In this document: piece by piece, positions 43,629-51,709 of the stretch
How positions within the stretch are numbered: the first letter of the stretch is position 1
How the letters are laid out: each line of letters starts with the position of its first letter
From: Rhodococcus oxybenzonivorans
GTDB lineage: Bacteria; Actinomycetota; Actinomycetes; Mycobacteriales; Mycobacteriaceae
DNA length: 64,000 nt
Assembly: GCF_003130705.1 (NCBI RefSeq)
Contig: NZ_CP021354.1
Span: 372,001-436,000, forward strand
Direction of reading: 5' to 3'
Program-made: the position numbers and the translations under genes
The notes under the pieces: model-generated
Told to the model about the DNA's origin: nothing
Seen by the model: only the letters and a program-made list of their open reading frames with translations
Databases searched by the model: none

Positions 43629-45023
43629 ATGGAATGGTTCGTAGCCGAAGACTATTCCCTCGGGCGGCTGCTCGTCACCGAGGGGCTCGCGGCGATCTAC
43701 CTTGTCGCCTTCCTGGGCGCGGTGCATCAGTTCAGGCCGCTCGTCGGTAGTGACGGCATGATGCCGATTCCGCGGTTCCTGCGGGCCGTCCCCTTCGCAC
43801 GCGCACCGAGTGTCTTTCACTTCCACTACTCGGATCGGTTCTTCGCGGCAGTTGCCTGGACTGGCGCCGGGTTGGCACTCGCGACTCTGCTGGGTGCGAC
43901 GCAATTCATGCCGCTTGCCGCCTGCATGCTGGTGTGGTTGGTGCTGTGGATCCTCTACCTGTCGATCGTCAACGTCTCGCAAATCTGGTACAGCTTCGGC
44001 TGGGAGTCGCTACTCCTTGAAGCCGGGTTTCTGGCGATTTTCCTCGGTAACTCCTCCGTCGGTCCGCCGATTCTGGTGCTGATTGCGGTGCGGTGGTTAT
44101 TGTTCCGGCTCGAGTTCGGCGCCGGACTGATCAAGATGCGCGGCGACAAATGCTGGCGTGACCTCACCTGCCTCTACTATCACCACGAAACCCAGCCGAT
44201 GCCCGGCCCGCTCAGCTGGTACTTCCACCGAATGCCGAAAAGACTCCACCGGCTCGAGGTGCTGGGAAATCACTTCGCGCAATTAGTGATGCCGTTCGGG
44301 CTGTTTGCGCCCCAGCCGGTGGCGGCGATCGCCGCGGCCGTCATGATCATCACTCAACTGTGGCTGGTGGCGAGCGGTAACTTCTCCTGGCTGAACTGGA
44401 TCACGATCGTGCTGGGTCTGTCGGTCATCCCGGACAGTGTGTTCGAGATGGTTGTGCCGGTATCGCTCCCGGAGGGAAGTTCGTCGGCGCCGCTGTATTT
44501 CGTCGTCCTGGTGGTCGCTGTGACAGCGTTGGTGGTGGTGCTGAGTTACTGGCCGATCCGCAACATGATCTCGCACGGTCAGCGGATGAATGCGTCGTTC
44601 AACTCGTGGCATCTGGTGAACACCTACGGCGCCTTCGGCAGCGTCACCAAAGTTCGGTACGAAGTGATTGTGGAGGGGACATCCGACTCGGCGATCACCG
44701 CGCAGTCCGAATGGAAGGAGTACGAGTTCAAGGGAAAACCGGGTGATGTGAATCGCCGGCCACGGCAGTTCGCGCCGTACCATCTGCGGCTCGATTGGTT
44801 GTTCTGGTTTATTCCGATCTCACCGGGCTATGCCGATCCATGGTTTCCTGCCTTCGTGGAGCGGCTGCTGAGGAACGACCGCGACACGCTGAAACTCCTG
44901 CGCCACAATCCTTTCCCCGACGCCCCGCCTCAACATGTGCGTGCACGCCTGTACCGCTACCGGTTCACCACCTGGAAGGAGCGCCGCGAGACGGGGGCGT
45001 GGTGGAAGCGTGAACCGGTGTAA
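43629..45023 (+). CDS. Lipase maturation factor family membrane protein
   Basis: 464 aa. The family is recognised by many helices plus conserved blocks SFGWESLLLEAGFLAIFLG, RWLLFRLEFGAGLIKMRGDKCWRDLTCLYYHHETQPMPGPLSWYFH, and a C-terminal soluble segment EWKEYEFKGKPGDVNRRP with APYHLRLDWLFWF. LMF1 proteins assist lipase folding in animals; the bacterial role is unknown. ATG 43629 sits nine bases after GAGGAG, better than GTG 43620. The gene interrupts the mycobacterial order between the phosphatase and the metallopeptidase. Confidence 0.9.
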   Translation: MEWFVAEDYSLGRLLVTEGLAAIYLVAFLGAVHQFRPLVGSDGMMPIPRFLRAVPFARAPSVFHFHYSDRFFAAVAWTGAGLALATLLGATQFMPLAACMLVWLVLWILYLSIVNVSQIWYSFGWESLLLEAGFLAIFLGNSSVGPPILVLIAVRWLLFRLEFGAGLIKMRGDKCWRDLTCLYYHHETQPMPGPLSWYFHRMPKRLHRLEVLGNHFAQLVMPFGLFAPQPVAAIAAAVMIITQLWLVASGNFSWLNWITIVLGLSVIPDSVFEMVVPVSLPEGSSSAPLYFVVLVVAVTALVVVLSYWPIRNMISHGQRMNASFNSWHLVNTYGAFGSVTKVRYEVIVEGTSDSAITAQSEWKEYEFKGKPGDVNRRPRQFAPYHLRLDWLFWFIPISPGYADPWFPAFVERLLRNDRDTLKLLRHNPFPDAPPQHVRARLYRYRFTTWKERRETGAWWKREPV

Positions 45024-45024
45024 C

Positions 45025-45816
45025 TCAGTGCAATCTGTCGGCCAGGAACTCGAGGGCCTGGCGCAGACGTTGTGGTGTACCCGGGCTCAGAGAAGACCAG
45101 GCGACGCCATGCGCGGATACGCTGGACGTGCCGACGATTCGCCCTTTGTGCGTGTCGAATACGGTAACGGGACCACCGACGGGGTCGTACTGCCCGTCGC
45201 CGTACACGATTCCCACTATTTCGGCGTAGGTGTTGCAGGTTGCCATCGCGGTGCCCAACGCGGTGGCATCGGACGGCGCGACACCGAGTGCGGTGAGGCC
45301 AGCCGCGAGAGCGTTACCGTCACCTCCCGCGTCGAACACCTCACCGAGTTGGGCAGTGGGTGCGTTGACCACGCCGAAGTCCATCGGCTCCGCGGTGCCG
45401 AGGGCAGCGATGACCGGCGCAAAGATGTCGACGCCGGCGTCCTGCACCACGTAGGTGTCGCCGGCGCGCATGGTGAGCACCGACATGGTGTCGCCCCGGG
45501 AAACACACAACCGCGAGATGCTTCCGTCGACGTACCAGCGCAGAGCAATTTCCCACCGCGGGCGGGCAAGAACCTGCAGCCCGGCAGCAAGCTCGGCGCG
45601 AACCTCACCGCCCGGGAGGAGATCCCGGGCGGTGAGGCCGGCGACGGCGTCGCGAAACGCTGTGTCCCTGGCTTCGTACGAGTCGTACCGCGGGCCGGCG
45701 TCGAGCACCACCGGCAGGACGTCGAGCGCGAGCCGGTCGACGAGGACATCCATCTCGTCGAGGCTCAGGGTCGCCGCCGGCAGGGTCGGTCCCGCCTGGG
45801 TGCCCAGGTCTATCAA
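45025..45816 (-). CDS. EspG family ESX secretion-associated protein
   Basis: 263 aa. Sequence and context fit EspG: LSLDEMDVLVDRLALDVLPVVL at the N-terminus, RWYVDGSISRLCVSRGDTMSVLTM in the middle, and helical TPQRLRQALEFLAD at the end. EspG proteins bind the tip of PE-PPE pairs and keep them soluble for delivery to a type VII secretion system. The ATG overlaps the PPE stop by four bases, so translation is coupled with its predicted client. Confidence 0.85.
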   Translation of the reverse strand: MIDLGTQAGPTLPAATLSLDEMDVLVDRLALDVLPVVLDAGPRYDSYEARDTAFRDAVAGLTARDLLPGGEVRAELAAGLQVLARPRWEIALRWYVDGSISRLCVSRGDTMSVLTMRAGDTYVVQDAGVDIFAPVIAALGTAEPMDFGVVNAPTAQLGEVFDAGGDGNALAAGLTALGVAPSDATALGTAMATCNTYAEIVGIVYGDGQYDPVGGPVTVFDTHKGRIVGTSSVSAHGVAWSSLSPGTPQRLRQALEFLADRLH

Positions 45817-47018
45817 CGTCCGCTCTCCGGGTGGTCGGGGTTGGCGCCGATCACCGAAGGAATGACCGTGCGTCCGTCGGCGAAGTGCTCGAAGTTTTTC
45901 AGATAATCGGGGGTGTCCCGTTCTTCGTCGTCCTGCGAACCGGCCGGACCCGCGCCGCGCCCGCTCATCATGGGTCCGCTACCCGTTGCTCCACGTGCCG
46001 CCGTAGCGGGATTCATGTCGGCCCGGACGTCTCCGATCACTGCGCCGGGTGTGGCCGCGGGCGCTCCGGGCCGAGCACCCTGGCCCAGAGCATCCGTCTT
46101 TCCCCAGCCCTCGGGAAGAGTCGCACCGCCGGCTCCCGTCCCGGCACCGAGCGCACCGGCCGACGTCCGTGCTGCCGCCGTCGACGTGGAAGCCGCGCCG
46201 CCACCGCTGTACGAGCCACCCGACAGCATCGGCGCACCAGCCATCATCGGGGTGGCCGCCGAGCTGGTGGCCGCGGACAGCGCCGCCCCACCGATGTTGC
46301 TCGCCGCCGACGTGGCGGTGGAAACGGTGGTACCGGCGATACTGCCGACCTGCGATGCGGCGGTGGTGACCGCGGGATTCTGACCGGCCGCCATCAGCGC
46401 GGCGGCGGCGGCCCGTGTCGGGTCGAAGTTGCCGTCCTGCGGGACGTCCTCGAAGGTTCCGACCTCTTTGGAATCGGCTTTGGTGACGATGCGTGGGGGC
46501 TGCTTGTACGGGCGTTTGAGCGCGAGGATGTTGGATGCGGCCTCGTACCCCTCCATCACGAGCCCTGCCCGGATGTCCATCGCCCGGTCGGCGGCCTCGG
46601 CGACTGCCGCGGAACCGTTGAGAGCACCGCCCGTCGAGTAGGCGGTGGCCTTCGCGGTCTTGACCGCCACGATCTCGGGAATGCTGGGCATGATGAGGGC
46701 GGCCGTCGTGTATGCGCCCGCCTCGAGTCCGGCCTTGACGGCGGTGTCTGCCGCCAGTTCGGCGCACTCGGCCGTCCATACCGTGAACGGCGTGATCTTG
46801 GCGAGTGCGGCCACGGCCGATACGCCCTGCCAGCCGGCGGCCAGCTCGGCCATCACCCGAACGAGCGTGAGGTTGGCGTCGACGAAGCTGGTGGACAGCG
46901 CAGTCCATGCAGCGCTCGCCACGCTGAGCGGCACCGGGCCTGCGCCCGCGATGAGCGTGGTCGAGTTGACGGTGGCCCCGCGGGGCAACCAGATGACACC
47001 TGTCAGTCCCATGGTCAT
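45813..47018 (-). CDS. PPE family protein
   Basis: 401 aa. The N-terminal ~170 residues are PPE-like: GVIWLPRGATVNSTTLIAGAGPVPLSVASAAW, then a WxG element ELAAGWQGVSAVAAL, then TVWTAECAELAADTAVKA and PSIPEI. The literal Pro-Pro-Glu is absent. Residues about 260-380 are Gly/Ala/Ser/Thr-rich low complexity, and the C-terminus is acidic. ATG 47018 follows AGGAGA at 8 bases; the longer upstream reading is antisense to nothing useful and lacks a ribosome site. Expected partner of the PE protein encoded 34 bases upstream. Confidence 0.85.
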   Translation of the reverse strand: MTMGLTGVIWLPRGATVNSTTLIAGAGPVPLSVASAAWTALSTSFVDANLTLVRVMAELAAGWQGVSAVAALAKITPFTVWTAECAELAADTAVKAGLEAGAYTTAALIMPSIPEIVAVKTAKATAYSTGGALNGSAAVAEAADRAMDIRAGLVMEGYEAASNILALKRPYKQPPRIVTKADSKEVGTFEDVPQDGNFDPTRAAAAALMAAGQNPAVTTAASQVGSIAGTTVSTATSAASNIGGAALSAATSSAATPMMAGAPMLSGGSYSGGGAASTSTAAARTSAGALGAGTGAGGATLPEGWGKTDALGQGARPGAPAATPGAVIGDVRADMNPATAARGATGSGPMMSGRGAGPAGSQDDEERDTPDYLKNFEHFADGRTVIPSVIGANPDHPESGR

Positions 47019-47052
47019 GTGCGATTCTCCTACTGGTCTCGAGGCGTACCGG

Positions 47053-47358
47053 TCACATGCCCGCAGCGAGCGACGCGCCCAGGGCAAAGTCCTCGGCGGC
47101 GTACAGAGCGGCTTGGGTGCGGAGCGTGTTCGCGGTCTCCCGCATCTCGAGAATTCCTTGGGCGACAGCAGGAGTGAACGTTCCTGCGACCGTGTTGAAG
47201 TAACCGGCGGCATGGAGGGAGACTTCTTCGCTCCCCGACGGGAGTACCCGGATTGCTGCGGAGTTCAGTGCGACCGAAGCCTCGAGGCGCGCGGCGAGCG
47301 CGTCGAGTTCCACGGCGGCGGCGACAAGAGCTTCGGGTGCGACGTGCAGAGCTGGCAT
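47053..47358 (-). CDS. PE family protein
   Basis: 101 aa, exactly a PE domain: MPALHVAPEALVAAAVELDA, helix, HAAGYFNTVAGTFTPAVAQG, helix, and the type VII export signal YxxxD in LYAAEDFALG. The literal Pro-Glu is present as APEAL. ATG 47358 follows AAGGAG. It heads the PE-PPE-EspG operon. No ESX core gene (eccC, mycP) is in the window, so a secretion system elsewhere must serve it. Confidence 0.85.
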   Translation of the reverse strand: MPALHVAPEALVAAAVELDALAARLEASVALNSAAIRVLPSGSEEVSLHAAGYFNTVAGTFTPAVAQGILEMRETANTLRTQAALYAAEDFALGASLAAGM

Positions 47359-47480
47359 TGCGTCGAACTCCTTCTGACCTAGGCGGGTACGGAAGGCAGT
47401 TGCCCCCCGGCAAGCGAACTGCATGGTGCAGCGTCCCTACTTCCTTGGACGCCGCCACGCGCTCTTCGGTTCCCCCCGAT

Positions 47481-47501
47481 CCCGAGAAAAAAATTCTCGG
47501 G
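47481..47501 (-). terminator. Hairpin after the septum-formation/metallopeptidase pair
   Basis: CCCGAGAA-AAAAA-TTCTCGGG, an 8-bp stem whose minus-strand loop is T-rich, 9 bases past the metallopeptidase stop. It separates that pair from the PE operon promoter. Confidence 0.55.
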
Positions 47502-47509
47502 AAAACCGT

Positions 47510-47860
47510 TCATCCCCAGCCGAGCTCGTGCAAGCGATCTTCTTCTATCCCGAAGTAGTGTGCAACCTCGTGGATCACGGTAACGGCCACTTCGTGAACG
47601 ACTTCCTCCTCTGAACTGCACATTTCGAGGAGGGCGTCGCGGTAGATGGTAATCGTATCGGGTAGCGAACCGCCGTAATGACTGTCCCGTTCGGTCAGCG
47701 CTATTCCGTGGTACAGCCCGAGGAGATGCGGATCGTCTTCGTTGCGGTCGTCGACGAGGACGACGACGTTGTCGATTGCGGTCGCGAGTTGAGGCGGAAT
47801 CAGATCGAGAGCGTCCCCCACCAATTCCTCGAATCGGTCGGGCGTCATCAGAACCGGCAC
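47510..47860 (-). CDS. Minimal zincin-type metallopeptidase (DUF1025)
   Basis: 116 aa. The zinc motif VTVIHEVAHYFGIEEDRLHELGW is an extended HExxHxxG...H, characteristic of the small metallopeptidase family exemplified by M. tuberculosis Rv3836. The N-terminus (MTPDRFEELVGDALDLIPPQL) is also conserved. It may also start at ATG 47848 rather than GTG 47860. It follows the septum-formation gene by one base, so the two are coupled. Protein substrate unknown. Confidence 0.88.
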   Translation of the reverse strand: MPVLMTPDRFEELVGDALDLIPPQLATAIDNVVVLVDDRNEDDPHLLGLYHGIALTERDSHYGGSLPDTITIYRDALLEMCSSEEEVVHEVAVTVIHEVAHYFGIEEDRLHELGWG

Positions 47861-47861
47861 C

Positions 47862-48968
47862 TCAGCGCCCGGGAACCGGAGCTGCGCCGGGAAGCGGTGT
47901 CGGCATCGACCTGCCCTCCGGAGTAGGCGGTGGCGGTACCGGCGCTGCGCCGTTGATCAGGATGTCGCCCTTGGCGGACCCGGTGATGGTCGAGAAGCCG
48001 CCGGTGTCGGTCTCCTTGCCCACCGAACAGTTGATGCGCCTGCTGCCCGCCAGCCAGCTGTCGAGTTCCAGGTTGTCCCAGAACAGGGTGAGGGTCTTGT
48101 TCCGCAACGCGTCCGCCGAGCCGAGAAATTCGTTGGACGCCTGGGTGCACACGCCCTCGAGGTACTTGTCCTGATCTTCGACCGACGGCATCGAACCCGG
48201 GAACTGGGTGCCGAGATCGACCACGGAGATCACCTCGTACGCGTGGGGCTGCACGCAGTCGACGGGATCGGTGGGGACATTCTGATTGATGCCGATGCAG
48301 GTGCCGGGATCCCAGACATTGGATTGGTCCTGCTCGGCCACCCGCCCACTGAAAGGCAGCAAAGTGCCTGCGGTGCCAGAGAATTGGAGACCGCACCGCA
48401 GGGTGCGCTCCCCGGCGGTCCAGCCTGCCTCGCTGGGGAACATGAGACCGACGCTGAACTTCCCGTAAGGGTCGAAACGCGAACCCAGGTAGGTCTCGAC
48501 GGCGGGCACGCAGTGCTCGTCCCGCAGCTCGGCGAACCGCAGGGCGCCCGGGTAGCGCGAACCCGGGCCGAACTCTGCGCCCGGGTAGACACTGAGATCC
48601 AGAGGGGCCGCCACCTCGAAACGGTGCTCCTCGGAGCAGTCGACTTTCGCGACGTCCTTGCGATCCTCTTTCGGATCGTTCGACGGTGTCCAGTCGAGGC
48701 AGTCGCCGGCGATCGCCGATGCGAAAGCCTCCCCTTCCACCGACGCGGTGGCCTGGGGTCCGGGGTCGCCCGAGTGGGTGGGTAGATTCTCGCTGCGCTC
48801 GAACCCACCTGCGATCGCGAAGGTCGCGATCGCCGCGACCACGGCGCCGATCGCGACAGCAGCGAGCGCGCGACGCGTCGTGGTCGCGGACATGGTGCGG
48901 GGTGCCTTGGTCGGTTGCCCGGCGTTCCCGGGCTGCGGTTCGGCACCGTTCGGCTGATCTGAGGACAT
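47862..48968 (-). CDS. Septum formation family membrane protein
   Basis: 368 aa. A Pro/Gln-rich cytosolic start, one membrane helix (about 33-53), then an extracytosolic region with two related Cys-containing repeats (AGDCLDWTPSNDP to DCSEEHRFEV, and PGTCIGINQNVPTDPVDCVQPHAYEVISVVDLG), the pattern of the Septum_form domain, with a Pro-rich tail. Same position as Rv3835. Its role is unproven although the family name suggests division. ATG 48968. Confidence 0.88.
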   Translation of the reverse strand: MSSDQPNGAEPQPGNAGQPTKAPRTMSATTTRRALAAVAIGAVVAAIATFAIAGGFERSENLPTHSGDPGPQATASVEGEAFASAIAGDCLDWTPSNDPKEDRKDVAKVDCSEEHRFEVAAPLDLSVYPGAEFGPGSRYPGALRFAELRDEHCVPAVETYLGSRFDPYGKFSVGLMFPSEAGWTAGERTLRCGLQFSGTAGTLLPFSGRVAEQDQSNVWDPGTCIGINQNVPTDPVDCVQPHAYEVISVVDLGTQFPGSMPSVEDQDKYLEGVCTQASNEFLGSADALRNKTLTLFWDNLELDSWLAGSRRINCSVGKETDTGGFSTITGSAKGDILINGAAPVPPPPTPEGRSMPTPLPGAAPVPGR

Positions 48969-49049
48969 CGTTTTCCATCATGCCCGTTCCGGTGCGAGAA
49001 GCAGAACAACTCCTTCGATCAGGTTCGCGGCGGGGTAGCTTCGAGTGCC

Positions 49050-49469
49050 ATGAACGACCATTCGCAGCCCTCCGCCGAACCTGTGGATCCGGAACTCCAG
49101 GAACTCGCGGGCCGGGTGTTCGATGCCGCACGCGCGGGTGACGCAGTGGCGTTGGCCACGTACATCGACGCCGGGGTCCCGGTGAACCTCACCAACCAGA
49201 ACGGCGACACCCTCGTCATGCTGGCCGCCTACCACGGCCATGCCGAGGCGGTCCAGGCTCTGATCGACCGCGGTGCCGACGTCAACCGACTCAACGACAA
49301 GGGCCAGTCACCGCTGGCAGGGGCGTTGTTCAAGGGTGAGGACGGGGTGGTGTGCACCCTCGTCGCGGGCGGTGCCGACCCCACAGCCGGGCACCCCACC
49401 GCGGTGGACGCCGCGCGCATGTTCGGCCGGGAAGATCTCCTGAGCCTGCTGGAACCGAAACCCGAATGA
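49050..49469 (+). CDS. Ankyrin repeat protein
   Basis: 139 aa, three ankyrin repeats: DAVALATYIDAGVPVNLTNQNGDT, LVMLAAYHGHAEAVQALIDRGADVNRLNDKGQSPLAGALFKGEDG, and VCTLVAGGADPTAGHPTAVDAARMF. No enzyme domain. It presumably binds a protein partner; it is not secreted. ATG 49050 and a 33-base gap to serS suggest cotranscription with it. Confidence 0.9.
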   Translation: MNDHSQPSAEPVDPELQELAGRVFDAARAGDAVALATYIDAGVPVNLTNQNGDTLVMLAAYHGHAEAVQALIDRGADVNRLNDKGQSPLAGALFKGEDGVVCTLVAGGADPTAGHPTAVDAARMFGREDLLSLLEPKPE

Positions 49470-49502
49470 GCGCGCCGGAGGCGCCCGGTAGGGTTTGACA
49501 CC

Positions 49503-50759
49503 GTGATTGACCTGAAGTTCCTCCGCGAGAACCCCGACGCCGTCCGCGAGTCGCAGCGCACCCGCGGTGAAGATCCTGCGCTGGTCGACGCGCTGCTCGA
49601 GGCCGATGCGTCCCGTCGCGCCGCGGTACTCGCCGGTGACACTCTGCGCGCCGAGCAGAAGGCCTTCGGTAAGAAGGTGGGCCAGGCGTCCCCCGAGGAA
49701 CGGCCCGCGCTGCTCGAGGGATCCAAGGAACTCGCGGCCAAGGTCAAGCAGGCCGAGGCGGAGCAGCACGAGGCGCAGGCCGCGCTCGATGCCGCGCACC
49801 GGGCGATCTCCAATATCGTCCAGGACGGCGCCCCGGCCGGTGGCGAGGACGACTTCGTCACCCTGGACACGGTCGGCGATGTCCCCACGTTCGACTTCGA
49901 GCCCAAGGACCACCTCGAGTTGGGCGAGTCGCTGGGACTGATCGACATGGAACGCGGCGCGAAGGTGTCCGGCGCCCGGTTCTATTTCCTCACCGGGTTC
50001 GGCGCCATGTTGCAACTCGGAATGCTGCAGCTCGCCGCGCAGAAGGCAATGGCCAACGGGTTCCAGATGATGATTCCCCCCGTGCTGGTGCGCCCCGAGA
50101 TCATGGCGGGCACCGGATTCCTCGGCGCCCACGCGGACGAGATCTACCACCTTGCCGACGACGACCTCTACCTCGTCGGAACTTCCGAGGTCCCGCTCGC
50201 CGGGTACCACTCGGGCGAGATCCTCGATCTTTCCGCAGGCCCGAAGCGGTACGCGGGTTGGTCGACCTGCTTCCGCCGGGAAGCAGGCAGCTACGGCAAG
50301 GACACCCGCGGAATCATCCGGGTCCACCAGTTCGACAAGGTGGAAATGTTCACCTACTGCAAGCCCGAGGATGCCGACGCCGAGCATCAGCGTCTGCTGG
50401 CCTGGGAGCGCGACATGCTGGCCGCAATCGACGTCCCCTACCGGGTGATCGACGTCGCCGGGGGCGATCTGGGTTCCTCGGCTGCCCGCAAGTTCGATTG
50501 CGAGGCGTGGGTGCCCACCCAGCAGGCGTACCGCGAGCTCACATCCACGTCGAACTGCACGACGTTCCAGGCGCGGCGCCTCGGCGTGCGGTACCGCGAC
50601 GAGAACGGGAAGCCGCAGACTGCTGCCACCCTGAACGGCACGTTGGCCACCACGCGGTGGATCGTGGCGATCCTCGAGAACCACCAGCAGTCCGATGGGA
50701 CGGTACGCGTGCCGGAGGCGCTGGTGCCCTTCGTCGGTACGGACGTATTGAAGCCGTAA
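49503..50759 (+). CDS. serS: Seryl-tRNA synthetase
   Basis: 418 aa, class II synthetase. An N-terminal coiled-coil arm (about 30-100, [18 protein letters not shown]) binds tRNA-Ser. Motif 2 is [29 protein letters not shown]; motif 3 is [49 protein letters not shown] is the serine-specific region. It charges tRNA-Ser with serine. GTG 49503. Confidence 0.97.
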   Translation: MIDLKFLRENPDAVRESQRTRGEDPALVDALLEADASRRAAVLAGDTLRAEQKAFGKKVGQASPEERPALLEGSKELAAKVKQAEAEQHEAQAALDAAHRAISNIVQDGAPAGGEDDFVTLDTVGDVPTFDFEPKDHLELGESLGLIDMERGAKVSGARFYFLTGFGAMLQLGMLQLAAQKAMANGFQMMIPPVLVRPEIMAGTGFLGAHADEIYHLADDDLYLVGTSEVPLAGYHSGEILDLSAGPKRYAGWSTCFRREAGSYGKDTRGIIRVHQFDKVEMFTYCKPEDADAEHQRLLAWERDMLAAIDVPYRVIDVAGGDLGSSAARKFDCEAWVPTQQAYRELTSTSNCTTFQARRLGVRYRDENGKPQTAATLNGTLATTRWIVAILENHQQSDGTVRVPEALVPFVGTDVLKP

Positions 50760-50773
50760 AAGAATACTGTCCG

Positions 50774-50792
50774 TTATGCAAGGCTACCCTTG
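50774..50792. promoter_or_regulatory. Iron-box-like site 1 upstream of bfd
   Basis: TTATGCAAGGCTACCCTTG matches the 19-base IdeR consensus at 13 positions and lies within a larger dyad ATGCAAGG-CTAC-CCTTGCAT (50776-50795). It lies 62 bases before bfd. Confidence 0.45.
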
Positions 50793-50806
50793 CATCTGCG
50801 CCCCAA

Positions 50807-50825
50807 TGATGTAACCCTTACCTAA
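50807..50825. promoter_or_regulatory. Iron-box-like site 2 upstream of bfd
   Basis: The minus strand reads TTAGGTAAGGGTTACATCA, about 13 of 19 with the IdeR consensus, its best half being TTAGGT. Centre-to-centre spacing to site 1 is 33 bases (about three helical turns). Confidence 0.45.
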
Positions 50826-50853
50826 TCAGATAGTTCGCGTAAGGGAGCTCCAC

Positions 50854-51036
50854 ATGTTCGTGTGCATCTGCAAGGCCGTCACCGAGACCGAGGTGCACGA
50901 ACATGTGCACGACGGTGCCGACTCTGCAGATGCCATCGGTGAGCGATGTGGAGCCGGATGGGGGTGTGGAACCTGCGTCGACCGCCTCGAAGAAATTCTC
51001 TGTGCGTACGCGGAGCGTAATCGCACAGCTGCCTGA
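50854..51036 (+). CDS. bfd: Bacterioferritin-associated ferredoxin
   Basis: 60 aa. The [2Fe-2S] ligands are CxC (Cys4, Cys6) and CxxC (Cys38, Cys41) as in Bfd, with a third nearby Cys32. Bfd donates electrons to bacterioferritin to release iron when iron is scarce. ATG 50854 follows AAGGGAG. The bacterioferritin gene lies 77 bases downstream, and iron-box-like sites lie upstream, fitting induction when iron is low. Confidence 0.93.
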   Translation: MFVCICKAVTETEVHEHVHDGADSADAIGERCGAGWGCGTCVDRLEEILCAYAERNRTAA

Positions 51037-51113
51037 CAACTGACACCACGATCCGCTGCGGAGAGTGGTCGAGCCTGATACGGTCGCATTAGTCCCGGCG
51101 ACCGGAGGTTGTC

Positions 51114-51599
51114 ATGCGCGGTAACGACGAGGTAATCGCTCTTCTCAACGAACAGTTGACGAGTGAGCTGACGGCAATCAACCAGTATTTCCTGCACTCG
51201 AAGATGCAGGCCAACTGGGGTTTCACCAAACTGGCGGCGAAGACGCGTGCCGAGTCCATCGAAGAGATGATTCACGCCGAGATCTTGACCGACCGCATCC
51301 TCTTTCTCGAGGCGCTACCGAACTATCAGAAGCTGCTCCCGCTGCGCATCGGACAGGATCTGCGAGAGCAGTTCCACTCCGACCTCGCGGTCGAGCTCGA
51401 GGTTGTCGAACGCCTGCGTCCCGGAATTCAGATGTGCCGGGAGAAGGGCGACGCGACGTCGGCGAAGCTACTCGAAGGCATCCTCGCGGAAGAAGAGGAG
51501 CACATCGACTATCTGGAGACACAGATCGAGTTGATGGACAAGATGGGCGATCAGCTGTACATGGCCCAGCTCGTCGATCAGCCACCGACAGCCGGGTAG
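51114..51599 (+). CDS. bfr: Bacterioferritin (haem-containing)
   Basis: 161 aa. Met52 of SIEEMIHAE is the haem ligand; Glu18, Glu51 and His54 are in the ferroxidase centre, completed by EEEEHIDYLE near 127-136. It forms 24-mer shells that oxidise and store iron. ATG 51114 follows GGAGG. With Bfd upstream it forms a store/release pair, distinct from the two haem-free ferritins at 36.8-38.0 kb. Confidence 0.95.
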   Translation: MRGNDEVIALLNEQLTSELTAINQYFLHSKMQANWGFTKLAAKTRAESIEEMIHAEILTDRILFLEALPNYQKLLPLRIGQDLREQFHSDLAVELEVVERLRPGIQMCREKGDATSAKLLEGILAEEEEHIDYLETQIELMDKMGDQLYMAQLVDQPPTAG

Positions 51600-51709
51600 T
51601 CGATCGACGAAAACCGCGCGACTCGCTGGGCGCTCTGTGTAAAAATGGGCGCGTGAGATATCCCGCCGCTCAGCCTTGACCCAGCTCCCAGCGATCGCTC
51701 ACCGTCCGC

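Noticed and set aside
45831..47177. 448-codon + strand frame opposite the PPE gene
   Set aside because: Antisense of the Gly/Ala-rich PPE tail; composition dominated by Arg, His and Gly, with no recognisable domain.
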